Positions 32,759 through 42,512 of a stretch of DNA of 64,000 nucleotides are shown piece by piece. Position 1 is the stretch's first letter. The number at the start of each line of letters is the position of its first letter. A program made the translations under genes and the position numbers. Source of the stretch: Diaporthe sp. PMI_573 (Eukaryota > Ascomycota > Sordariomycetes > Diaporthales > Diaporthaceae); NCBI GenBank assembly GCA_021399435.1, contig JAJTUP010000104.1:1-64000 (forward strand). Direction: 5' to 3'. The notes below the pieces were generated by a model. The model searched no databases. It was not told where the DNA came from and was given only the letters and a program-made list of their open reading frames with translations.

Positions 32759-33391
32759 ATGCAATCCACCAAACTCATCAATATGGACCTCGAGGACGCT
32801 AAAGATTTTCAGTGTCTCCGAGACAGACTGTACGAGTCCTTGGGGTCATCGTTCTGGCAAAACCATGAAGTGCCCAAGCTTCTTCAGTGGGTACGCACTG
32901 TCGATGCCATTCACAACTGGCTTGAAGAAGCAAAAGAGCACTACGGCCGGTTCATACAACAACAAAACCGAGAGACGGAGAACTTCCATCTGCCCGACAG
33001 CTATATCCACGAGAGATTCGGGGAAGTCTACAGACGTCTCAATGCTATGGACCCCTACCTTCCGAGGACATTACGGAATGGAACACATTATGGGCGCCTC
33101 GAAGAGGTTACGAGACGGATTGCTGATGAGCTTTGGAGCGGCAACTTCTATTGGTTGGATTGTTTTTCAGGGCTGATCAATGCGGTGCTTTTGGATCATG
33201 ATGAATGGCTTTTCGAACTTATCAAGCCAGTGTGTGAATCTATCCAACCTATCACAGTGGACCAGCACAGAACCGTGGATTTTCGCTGCCACTGCAAGTG
33301 GTGCAATCGGGTTCACAGTGGCCGGCAAGAGAGGTCTCGATGGCGATGGTTTCTACCGGTACTCATCATACTACTCGTCACATTGGGCTGA
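32759..33391 (+). CDS. Hypothetical tail-anchored protein with a Cys/His knuckle, 210 aa
   Basis: One intact exon. The first 150 residues are soluble, helical and rich in Trp and charged residues (LLQWVRTVDAIHNWLEEAKE). A compact CHCKWCNRVH motif at about 180-190 could bind a metal ion. It is followed by a basic stretch (RQERSRWR) and a single C-terminal hydrophobic segment, WFLPVLIILLVTLG, that ends the protein. That layout is typical of a tail-anchored membrane protein with its body in the cytosol. A TATA-like box and the ATG context support it; an alternative ATG lies at 32783. A degraded related fragment sits just upstream. The family is unknown to me. Confidence 0.6.
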   Translation: MQSTKLINMDLEDAKDFQCLRDRLYESLGSSFWQNHEVPKLLQWVRTVDAIHNWLEEAKEHYGRFIQQQNRETENFHLPDSYIHERFGEVYRRLNAMDPYLPRTLRNGTHYGRLEEVTRRIADELWSGNFYWLDCFSGLINAVLLDHDEWLFELIKPVCESIQPITVDQHRTVDFRCHCKWCNRVHSGRQERSRWRWFLPVLIILLVTLG

Positions 33392-34653
33392 GCCGATGCA
33401 TCAATTATGTATGGTAAACACAAGTAGGAACGCATTTGTTTACCAGTTACTTGGAGATAGAACCACCTAGTATTATCGTCCTGTCGCGTTCGTTGGATGT
33501 GCTGTCTGGGAAGAAAGGCGAGCCCCTGAGAGGGCGTTTAGAATGAGTATATAGCTGCAATCTGCGCCAACCCCTATTTTCACAGAAGTATCAAATGTTT
33601 CTCCGAAGTACGCAACAAAGTACACTGAGGCGGAAATACTGACTGTGTTACCTAACCAAGCCTGATATTGATCTATGATACTGTATGTGTGTTTATACTG
33701 TACAGCAACTGAACCTGCGGATCAAAGCCATTCCCTAGGATTGTGCATGGTACTTTGGATCCCTCTTTACAAAAGTCCGCGGCGCACATGAGGCAGGATT
33801 CCATTCTGATCTCTTCCTTCTTTGCAAGGATTCCGCGATCATGGTTGTCACCACCTGAAATTATTCACTGCCCAATTGGTAATCATACTTGACTGTCGTG
33901 TGAGCCTGCCCCTTCTTTAAATTTCGCCAGGTTCTGTTTAGAACTCTGCATACGTAGGATGTCGAAAAGGATTAGGATCAAAAAGTACGGTACTTTGGTG
34001 TGAGACATGAAGTAGGGGTTTTCTACTTCATTATTTTCCTTGCACGTAATTTCCCTATTCGTTGACGTCTCCTTTAGCTACTAACGTTAATGATATTTCA
34101 TTGAAAGCATTATGCTATGCCGATGGAAACCCGTACATCGCTGTCCACTTTAGCACGGTGTGATATTACTTTAGCATATCACAATACGCAAGTCTGCCTC
34201 GACTGCCAAAATTGCTACGTCTTTCAAAAAAAAACTACCAAAGCATACCGATGGCCAATCTCATGAATCCCTCCTCCGTCTGATCATCGGGCCATTCTCT
34301 CCCCTCAATGAGATGAGGCTATGGCAGACCTCACTGATCAGTATTGGAACCAAGATGACATCTCCCAAGCCAGATGTGATGATGTCGTCCTTAACGACGA
34401 ACGCCAAGTGTCCAACACTTTGGACGCTGTGCCCGTAGCTGTGTTCTTCGCATACATCTATGACGAGGAGCATGGAAGCAGCCAGCCCTTCTTCAAGGGC
34501 TTCGCACTGTTCTCGGCTCAAAGTGATGTTATTGCTGGCACCATGGATTGCATGAGGCAACGAACTCCTTGCCAAGCTCCGGCAAACCAGAGGCGACGGA
34601 GCACTGGCCATGAGGCGAAGGTTGGTCTCAATTATTCTTCGTTCAACCAACGG
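33392..34653. other. No gene recognised
   Basis: AT-rich with poly-A/T runs to about 34260. At 34261-34740 both strands are open for about 130 codons (plus 34321-34740, minus 34261-34650), but neither frame has a recognisable motif or splice support; one is the shadow of the other and neither can be chosen. Confidence 0.4.
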
Positions 34654-35225
34654 CTAAGCCGCCTTGGCTTCATTGATGCTGCTGAAGAACACTTTCAGGA
34701 TCTTCTCCAACTCGTTATACTCAGTTTTCAGCATCTCTAGAGCCACAGTGATATGTGGTATACAAGCTTCTTCGCAATGCCAAGGAGTTCCTCCTATAGT
34801 CTCCTTCCAGCAGTACTGGCGAATTTTCTCACATCTGTTGTTGACCTTGACGAATCCAAGGGTTGCTGAAGAACCTTTCAAGAATACGCTGAGTGAGGCC
34901 ATTTTCTTCAGATCCTTATCTGCGCTGCGAAGAAGCCATATTAGCAAATGAAGTAAGGCCGGCTTAGCAAGAAGGACAAGAGAGGAACGACTGAAGCAGT
35001 CAGGAAAATGAGAAGATCGAGGACTGGGAGCGGTACTCACAGGGCCCTGTCCAATTTGGCCAACGTTTCCCGCGCCTGTTCGAAAAAGGCGAAGACGATG
35101 GACTTGCTGAACTCGCGCTTCTCACTCTCGTCCATCGACAGGATTTCGGAGAACCATGTCGTATCTACGTTCTTTCTGAAGTCGGGCTGGTTGAAGCGGC
35201 CGTCATCTCCCCCTAGGGCGGTCAT
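34654..35225 (-). CDS. Ypd1-like histidine phosphotransfer (HPt) protein lacking the phosphoacceptor histidine, 151 aa
   Basis: Two exons on the minus strand, 35225-35041 and 34924-34654, joined by a GTGAGT..CGCAG intron. The product matches fungal Ypd1/HPT-1 proteins, which relay phosphate from hybrid histidine kinases to the Ssk1 and Skn7 response regulators: WFSEILSMDESEKREFSKSI, FAFFEQARETLAKLDRALAD, then FLKGSSATLGFVKVNNRCEK and a final helix YNELEKILKVFFSSI. In active proteins the core reads GHFLKGSS, with the His as phosphate acceptor. Here the same place reads SVFLKGSS (codons AGC GTA TTC), so the invariant His is Val while the rest of the fold is kept. The frame is otherwise intact. 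It is probably a second, non-phosphorylatable paralogue, either a decaying copy or a binding-only protein. Start taken at the Met nearest the usual N-terminus. Confidence 0.75.
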
Positions 35226-36240
35226 TTCCTCAGAACGACGGCAATACTGACATAGACGTACATGGGAAGAGTTGGCACAACGGGGGGGCCTCCGAAAGTT
35301 ACAGAATGCCCAGAGTCTGCAAATACAACAAGCCATCCCCCCCTCTAGCGGCATTTTCTCGGACACTAGCCGCCTTCTCAAGCTCACTGATCATGTAGCG
35401 GCACGCTTCTGCAATGTGATTCCAGCCGAAAGCGTACTAGCAGACCTGGCCTCAGCCACCCTCTTTTTCCGCAGTCACGATAGAAGCCCCAACACACTCT
35501 ACCATTGGCCAGGTATGTCATTCAATACGTAGTAGACCAGTCTGGATTCTGTGATCGTCAAGGCTAGGCCGGGGTCGGTTGTCTAACTAATGGGAATACG
35601 CCCAATGGGGTTGGTAAGACTGCAGCTACTGTCACTAGCTCTTGGGGAGGACTGAGACGCCTTACCCGCTCTCGGGCTTGGGCACATCATCGGACAGGAG
35701 ATGCTTTTATTGAAGTATACCTCTTAGCACGAAAAAATTATATACGCATCTAAGTACCGATTTTTTTTTTTGCAAATCAAAGGGCCATTTGCAAATCAAC
35801 GAACCCCCCGTCCCTGAGGCACGAAGGGCGGGAATGGGCGATTTTGAGGCCCCCCCCTTAGTACAAACAATAACCTCGTTTTTCTGCCCAGAAGATCTCG
35901 TGGCTGGCCGCCTGAAGCCGTGATCTAGCTCATACCGGTTATGCCCCTAATATACTTCTGCAGTAACTTGTTCTTGCTGTCTAGCTTCTCGTGTTGCTTC
36001 TCAACCGCCTCGACGCGTTTAAAGATGAGGAGTAGCGAGTCGTGCAAAGCCTTCGCATGCCTAGATCGCCAGCAACAACCGCCGGCGAGTCAGTCCTTGA
36101 GTGCTAGAGTCTTAATAAGCCCACGAGAGCGCCCACGAGAGATTTCAATGCAGTCTCCACTAACCGTCGTAATTCAGTATGCATTTCATGGCCCAATGCC
36201 TCAATATCCTCGCTTGTCATCCGTGGGCTCATGGCCAGTG
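35226..36240. other. No gene recognised; homopolymer runs
   Basis: Holds a T12 run near 35761, a repeated TTTGCAAATCAA motif at about 35770-35800 and a C-rich run near 35852. Frames at 35272-35532 and 35941-36264 have no recognisable content. Confidence 0.45.
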
Positions 36241-36244
36241 TGGC

Positions 36245-36365
36245 TAACAAACCGACCGACCTAGACCGGCCCCTTCGGTCTGTCGGTTTGGGTTGGTCAA
36301 GGCTCCCGGTCGGTCGGTCTTGGTCTGTCTGGGTGGGCTGCCAGTCGGTCTACGTCGGTCTGATA
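36245..36365. repeat. CGGTCGGT-rich simple-sequence region with a hairpin
   Basis: Repeated GGTCGGTC/CGGTCTGTCGGT motifs over 120 bases. The left border AACCGACCGACCTAGACCG is largely complementary to the CGGTCTGTCGGTT that follows it, so a hairpin can form. Confidence 0.55.
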
Positions 36366-36424
36366 GTCCCATACCGAGGTTCAACCGGTGCAATTGAAAT
36401 GATTCCAGAGGGTCCTGATTGACT

Positions 36425-37107
36425 CAAATTAGATCTAATCTCTGTGGGAGATGATAGGTACTAGTCACATCCGGCCTCATTAACTTAGGCTGCATGTCAG
36501 CGTAGGCTGCAGCTCTCGGTATAGGCTGCAGGTCTCAACATAGCCATTAGGTATTTAGAGAGCTACCACCACTCTATCACAATTTCTAATGGATCTGGGT
36601 CACAAGGATAAAAGCTCTTGATTTTTCTATCTACTGAGTGGAAATAGGTTGGGTTCTTATACCTAAGATAAATTAGGCCTCCAGGGCCATAACAGCCGTT
36701 ATGTTGAAAAACTTGCTTTTTGGGAGACATAGGTGATACCAACCTCTAACTAGAAGTCCGGATTTCCGGACTGCCGGTCTGAACAGCCCGGCTAAACAGC
36801 TGGAAGACCTTCCTTCCAGTTTAATCAAATGTATAACCCTTTGGTCTGTTGCATGTAACACACTCCGAATACACTTCATGCCACCACCCATCTCTCTACC
36901 CGACAATCTCTTAATTAGATCTCAAAGAAAACTCTTCAGTCAACTCATACCATGCAGTAACAGACTACTTATTAGCATCTATGGCTTCTCAGGCTTCTAA
37001 GATCTCGGTCTCATGAACTAATAACGCTTCTATCGGTTCGTTTACATCAAAACTTTCATGGAATTTCAACGCCTTTTTCTATATAAATTATCCCGATCAA
37101 CACCTCC
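36425..37107. other. AT-rich stretch with short GTAGGCTGCAG-type repeats
   Basis: TAGGCTGCA recurs at about 36487, 36505 and 36522. No coding potential seen. Confidence 0.4.
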
Positions 37108-38320
37108 AAGTTGAGCTTGGCACGAAGCGCAGAAAGACCAAGGGACATCGTGCTTACGTTTGTCTTCACTATCAGAATCCTCCATGGTCAAATCGAGTAC
37201 CTGGCAACACTATACACCATACGGAAACGGCTCACCGAGCCCTTATACGAGCAAGCAAGGCTGCAAATGATACTCCATCTAGTACACTTGCCTCAGGTGT
37301 TTCGTCTGGCGCTATCGATTCGTATATCGTCTCTCGTCCTTCGCAGGCTACTCTCCGCAACTGCTTTAATAAGCAAGCCTATATTGAGGCAGTTGTGGGG
37401 CTTCTAACAAGGCGCAGACTGCCATTTTCGGCAGTTGAGTACTCTGAGCTGCAAGATCTGGCTCTGGCATGTAATCCAGCCATCAGGGACCTTCTCATCA
37501 ACGATCAAAAGCAGGCTATGAGCTATATTAACTCGAACTACTCATTATACAGCTCACAGCTTGCCAAGAGCCTTCAAACTACGCAGTCAAAGATACGCAT
37601 ATCTTCTGATCTCTGAACATCACCACATCGCCATAGCGTACTTGCTGTATGCGTTCAATGGGTAGATAAGGACTTCAAGCTTCAGAAAGCACTGCTAGGA
37701 CTGCCAGAGTACAAATACGGCCATTCTGGTGCTATGCAGGCTGGATTAATCGCCGGTACGCTACAGAAGTTCAATATTACTACTCAAAACCTCAGCTATT
37801 ATATAAGCAATAATGCTACATCAAACAACACCTATTTAAAGGAGCTATCAAAATTTTTAAAGGTACAATCTAGTATAAGTTTAACTCTTAGCCACTAATG
37901 CTACTATAGCCTAAACTAAATTGCATGTATAGGCTAAGTACCCTCATAAACGCCACAGAATCCGCTGCATCAGCCATATTATCAATCTCGCCTTACAAGC
38001 ATTCCTTCTTGCTCGCTCAAAAGCAGCTCTTAGAGCTACACTCGAAGCTACTACCAATAAGCCCGGTTCAACTATGCTTAAGGAGTTCTCACAACAATTA
38101 CATAAGCTAAACCTGGCAGAGATTACAGCACATTCAGACACCACCACACGGCAAGAACAACAGCAAGAAGAGCAGTAGGAGCAGCCCACGAGAAGATCTA
38201 TAAAGGCAAGAGACTAGCAAGCCACAACTACGCATCAGCAAGCCAGCAACAACAATAAGCGCTTCGCTGGCTGGCAAGGCATTCCAGCACTAGCAAAACT
38301 TCATGTACTTGCAGTCTATA
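37108..38320 (+). pseudogene. Degraded Restless-like hAT transposase
   Basis: One frame is open from about 37108 to 37613 and reads KTKGHRAYVCLHY (N-terminal zinc region), then VVGLLTRRRLPFSAVEYSEL and LALACNPAIRDLLINDQKQA, followed by SQLAKSLQTTQSKIRISSDL. This is the conserved hAT core that normally continues WTSPHRH. Here the Trp codon is TGA, after which TSPHRHSVLAVCVQWVDKDF and ALLGLPEYKYGHSG follow in the same frame. Further parts are CISHIINLALQAFLLARSKA at about 37965-38030 and FAGWQGIPALAKLHVLA at about 38265. Several stops, frameshifts and raised AT content mark it as long dead, and TGG to TGA is the change expected from RIP. TIRs were not found. Confidence 0.75.
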
Positions 38321-38690
38321 TACGGGGCTCACTATACTTTTAACACAGACTTCTCTACAACCAGACCTTTAATTCAATTGAGATCTATATTAAAAGAATG
38401 AGGGCATCCTAAGCTATCTAATGGTTTTTGTCACATTAAGTTTAGAGGAAGATTGGTAATACTGCATAAGTAAATGCACATAGATTTGGTCACATGTCAT
38501 CAAAAACATACTTTTAACATAGATTGTTCCACGACTAGACCTCTAGAATTAATGCGGAAACAAGCAATAGATAGCTGGGAATGCCCTCTATCTTTTGATA
38601 CAGTGTTTAATTGAATTGGAGCAATATTCGATGAGAAATCTGCGAAATGCTCTTCAAATGACAATGTGCATACAAATTAAGCGTGCGACA
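38321..38690. repeat. Two degenerate copies of a TTTTAACAYAGA...CTAGACC unit
   Basis: TTTTAACACAGACTTCTCTA at about 38337 and TTTTAACATAGATTGTTCCA at about 38512 start two related segments that both continue ...ACCAGACCT/ACTAGACCT and AATT. They may be subterminal parts of the hAT relic. No coding potential. Confidence 0.4.
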
Positions 38691-39042
38691 ACATGTCCGC
38701 GTCACTAGCGTGTTTTCGGAAGCGTGGTATGCAAATGAGTGTAGAGTCAACGCAACCGTCAGCCCACCCCCTGTGTTTCACCCGAGATGGCGGCCCCCCC
38801 CCCCCCACCAATACCTCTCCGACTCTCGACTCGAGAGCCAGACCGGTACCGACTGGCCGACACCAACGCAGCCGGATTTCAATCTAGAAACGGATGCCGA
38901 CAATGAGGCCAACGACGTAATCGCCATGCAAGAGGCGGAGAGGTACCAAGGCCGGAAACGAAGCAGCAATGCTGGGGAGCCGCTCGACTACCTCCTTCTG
39001 CCTCCTTCGACGCCCGAGCTTCGTCTATACATCGTTAGTCTC
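38691..39042 (+). other. Open frame of uncertain status, poly-C tract
   Basis: The plus frame 38683-39120 (145 codons) contains an acidic stretch (FNLETDADNEANDVIAMQEA) and a Pro-rich segment coded across a C14 run at about 38793-38806. No motif recognised; its 3' end overlaps the minus-strand gene at 39046. Confidence 0.2.
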
Positions 39043-39045
39043 TCA

Positions 39046-40071
39046 CATCGGGAGGAGTGGACTTGTTGCGTACCACGGAGGACCCCCGTCGTCTGCGTAG
39101 CCCTTATCATATCCTGCTAATTGCCTCTGCCAGCAATATTCAGCTTCCTCCTCCTGCTCACGCTCCCATTCACGCCGGCTCCATACATTATTCATGTAAT
39201 CATGGTAATCGTCTTCGTTGTCGAACTCGATCCTGCCATCAGGATCGGTCCAGACCTCCTTCACCGGAGGGACTTTAGTGATTTGGACCGTCCATCCGTG
39301 TTCGCGCAGCTTTACAGCTAGATAACCCTCTGGATGATTCTAGTCGTCGACACCGCTGAGATCCCCCGCCTCGTCGTCACTCGCCTCCACCGATTCTCCG
39401 CCGTACCATCTCACATTGACTATGACGTTTTGCAGCGGCCGAAGAGCCTTAAGCCGCGTGTCGATCAAATCTAACGAGGCCATGGAGACGGGAAAGCCAC
39501 TGGTGAATGGAAGGGATAACTCTAGCGTGGTTATGCCGACACAGGCATCTCTTATGAGGTCTAGGTCCTTAACATGGTCTTCATGAAGCTGAGTACCCAA
39601 CAAAGTAGATCGGTTTGGAAGTGTAACACAGACGTGGCGAAGGAGTCTTGCTAGGAGCCCGATCTGCCCAAGGAAGAAGGCGAGGGTGGTGCCTGTGGCA
39701 TATCCTGTCGTCGCTTTGTCTTCCTCCGGAAAGTGAAAACAATTGTTGGAGTAAAGAAGGGAGACGGCTTCGTCATAAACTTGCTTGCTAGTGCGAAGAA
39801 GGGCAGGACATAGGTCGATTCTTTCTCCTAGCCACAGCCGTGCTGGCAAGGGGTATTCCCGCTTCTTGAGGTGGATGAGTTTAGAGTGAACGAGGAGCTG
39901 TGAATAGATTTTGAGCCTGACCTCGACCGGGAAGGCGAAGAGATCCATCGTCGTAGAGTTTGATCCAGCAGGCTCAACGCTTTGTCGATGTCTCGGCGAG
40001 TCCCGCTTGTGCTGGGCCAGGGCGCTCTCGCCTTTGACGGTCTTCCCACACTCGCAAACTACTTTAGCCAT
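39046..40071 (-). pseudogene. F-box-like/zinc-finger protein with one in-frame stop (TAG at 39340-39342)
   Basis: ATG at 40071 in good context. The N-terminus carries a C2H2-like element (VCECGKTVKGESALAQHKRD, then SPRH), followed by FPVEVRLKIYSQLLV and LCPALLRTSKQVYDEAVSLL with YSNNCFHF. That arrangement is shared by a large group of Pezizomycotina proteins with an F-box-like start and a conserved RTSKQVYDEA segment. The first 243 codons end ..DDEAGDLSGVDD then TAG. The same frame stays open for 98 further codons (NHPEGYLAVKLREHGWTVQI, VWTDPDGRIEFDNEDDYHDY) to a stop at about 39046. The part after the stop is clearly coding-like, so TAG most simply replaces a sense codon such as TGG. A 243-aa product is possible; readthrough cannot be judged from sequence. 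Confidence 0.6.
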
Positions 40072-40592
40072 GATTCAGTTCGAGGCTGTGGTTGTACAGA
40101 CAGGAGCGGGGTGACTTGAAGCCTGATTCTTTTGAGCTAGGACCTTGTCGTGGCTTCTTGGCGCACTGCGAGCCTGGAACCCAGTCCGCAAACGGGACAA
40201 AGGGCAATGTCTTGCGGGCAGGCAGCAGCTGGCTAGGAGGAGCAGTGGCGAGCGGCTCGATTATAAGAGGTCCAATCCTCTGGAACTGGCGACGCAAAGA
40301 GTCATGCGCTCGATTGGCGAAGCTGCGGGTGGCGCCGGCAGGGCTCTTTCAGAGTGCGCTGGTATATCAAAGCCTTGACGGATAGGCGCTAGGCATCTTC
40401 GACATGTGAAAGCCCCGCTCGATCTCTCGATGCTGCCCAACCGAGCCCAACTTTTGCCCATACTGTACTCAGAGAGTCCGGGGCCGAACCCTCTTCAGGT
40501 ACGCTGCACCTATTTGAACGATCCTACCGTAGCCAGAGGCCTAGTTAGTCATGTAACAGACAGAACCATTCCGCTACAAGCACGATTCATCG
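40072..40592. other. Upstream region of the 40071 gene, no independent gene recognised
   Basis: Frames of 66-98 codons overlap on both strands. One minus-strand peptide (40261-40461) looks like a mitochondrial presequence (SSGAFTCRRCLAP) but has no supported continuation. Confidence 0.3.
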
Positions 40593-41122
40593 TTGCTAAC
40601 CATCATCATACTTGAGCAGCCGTCGATTTCCGGCCCTGTGCCGTTTTCTTCTCGTTATCCACCCATCCAATTCGTGAGAGCCGGAGAGTCGATCGGAGAT
40701 AATGGGAGGAAGCAAAAAGGGCGAATCCGGACGAAGAAGACGGGCAGCGGAACCGGTTCGGAAATGCCACAGTTGAGAGTTACCGAGTACGGGAAGCTGT
40801 ACGTGTCGGGTCTGGGGGACGAAGACTGGAGTCTCTGCGATAAAGATTGTGGCTGGTGCGGTCATTGCGCTGATGGCGTGGTCTTCTGACAATCTGTGAA
40901 ATGCAGTATAAACTCTGCGAAGATAATGCTGCAGATATACAGCGGTTCGTACTCCCTCCGCATCTAGAAAAGCTGAAGATCTACATTATATCAACTCCGA
41001 ACCTCTGGGAGACTGTACATTTTGACGAACTAGAATTGCATCGCCGCTTAAACGTCGTAAGCGGGGGCTATGGGGGACCTGGAGCACGTAGAACAAGACT
41101 GGACTGGAAGAGGCGGGAATAG
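40593..41122 (+). pseudogene. Fragment of an unidentified, possibly F-box-type gene
   Basis: Two protein-like frames follow each other: one ending LYVSGLGDEDWSLCDKDCGW and CGHCADGVVF at 40889, the next beginning at about 40908 with YKLCEDNAADIQRFVLPPHL and EKLKIYIISTPNLWETVHFD. The frames differ; a very short GT..AG gap ending in AATGCAG could join them but is too short for a normal intron. The second part looks like the end of a leucine-rich or F-box-type protein. No start is evident. Confidence 0.3.
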
Positions 41123-41231
41123 GGAATGAGGAAAGTGAAGAGAACGACGAAGAGGAGGACAATAAGGTATCTTACTGAAGCTAAATGGTGAATTACATGC
41201 TTGCAAGAGTAGCGAGAGCACCTAACATCCC

Positions 41232-42395
41232 TTATTGCATTTTGATGAAAGGTGCCTTCGCAAGCGCCTTAGCCTGGGTCTCCCAAACTACCCTGCCACC
41301 CTCCGCAAGCACCGAGCCGAACTCCTCCAACAGCTCCTCTGCGCTCTGCTCCCCTTTGCGAATGGCCTGTTCGTACTCTTCGTCAGTGCCGAACGTCGCC
41401 GCCCGCCACACTGCCTTCCACTTTTCAATTGCAAGGATAGCCTCGGGGTCATTTCGCCTCACGTATCTGGCGACCATGTAAAACGAAGAGCGAGTGGCGT
41501 GTCCTGATATCGGCTTGTAAAGATAGGTGGAAGAGAACTTTTTAAACCTTTGAAAATAACACACCGTGTCCCAAGCTTCGAGTTTGTGGAGGAGAATGAT
41601 CATCGTTCCGCCCGGTGTAAGGTGTTCGAGGCCCAGAGCCAGTTGAGTGGTTTTCAGCCTATCTCCCTCGCGTGTTTCTCGGTATGAGGCTCGGGTTGGG
41701 GCGTGTGTTCGGAGAACATGGCCATCACAGATAACTAAATCGAAGAGCCGTGTCTCTTCAATTTGTCGTGGAAGGAAGTTCCCCGCATCCGGATGCTCTG
41801 CTGGAATGTCTATAACGCCCATGTCTTCAGCGAGCATTGTGATATCCAGGAACTTGACGCAGTCTTTATATTTTCCACCGAGAAGGACATTGTAACCTCC
41901 GCCCGAGGGTGGCAGGCTGAAGCCAAGAGCCTCGCAGCCTGTGTTAAGGTTTGTTGCGGTTGCGAGAAAACCACCCGGTGCCACACACATGTCGAGGACA
42001 CTCCCAGGCCACATCTTGGTGGCAAAGCCGAGAGTGGCATTGTGAAGTTCCTCAGCAATCCTCATCATCAATTTGAAGTGATATCGAGATGTCTCATTAT
42101 CCGTTTTGTCGGCATTCTTGCGCTGTTTCTTAAAGTACGTATCGCCAGCCGGGTTTTCCCATCCCTTTTCCAATTCAATCTTAGTATAGGACTTGGAGCT
42201 AAATCACGTCTCGTAGAAGCTTTTTCGGTTTACCTTTCGCCGCAATTCCGCCAGTTTCTGGAACTCTGGAACCCGGTCTAGCAAATAAGTTACTATAGCG
42301 CTGGTATTACGTCGTTTCCACTGGTCGGCGGGGCATAGAACCTGCTGCACTGCGGGCTGAAGACCGGCTCTAACCAGCGTTCCTAATAAGTCAAG
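41232..42395 (-). pseudogene. FtsJ/RrmJ-like methyltransferase with one in-frame stop (TGA at 42204-42206)
   Basis: The frame 42203-41232 encodes an SAM-dependent methyltransferase: the SAM-binding motif VLDMCVAPGGFLATATNLN, an acidic LFDLVICDGH strand, TPGGTMIILLHKLEAW with the catalytic-type Lys, and a C-terminal helical tail. It carries no ATG at its proximal end. The same frame continues upstream of the TGA for about 60 codons (LLGTLVRAGLQPAVQQVLCP, RVPEFQKLAELRRKVNRKSF) with equally coding-like sequence ending YET, followed by the stop and then FSSKSYTKIELEKGWE. TGA in place of CGA (Arg) would be a C-to-T change. The N-terminus runs into CAAGT-type repeats at about 42386. Relatives are FtsJ-domain proteins acting on RNA; the specific substrate is unknown. 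Confidence 0.65.
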
Positions 42396-42512
42396 TCTAG
42401 CAAGTCAAGTTGGCAAGTCAAATCAAGTCTTGCAAATCAAATCGTCGGGCTCACAACCCAAATCAAGTCAAGTTCTCCTCACTCAGACTTGCCAGACTTG
42501 CAAGTCATATAT
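42386..42512. repeat. Degenerate CAAGT/AAGTC simple repeat
   Basis: At least nine copies of CAAGTC, CAAGTT or CAAATC occur in 125 bases, for example TAAGTCAAGTCTAGCAAGTC at the left side. It overlaps the 5' end of the methyltransferase frame. Confidence 0.6.

Noticed and set aside
34261..34740. Opposing 130-codon frames near the HPt gene
   Set aside because: Neither strand shows a motif, splice site or start context that would allow a choice.
41232..42173. Start of the methyltransferase at 42173
   Set aside because: The codon there is TTG inside a conserved stretch (KIELEKGWE); homologous-looking coding sequence continues upstream, so it is not a real start.
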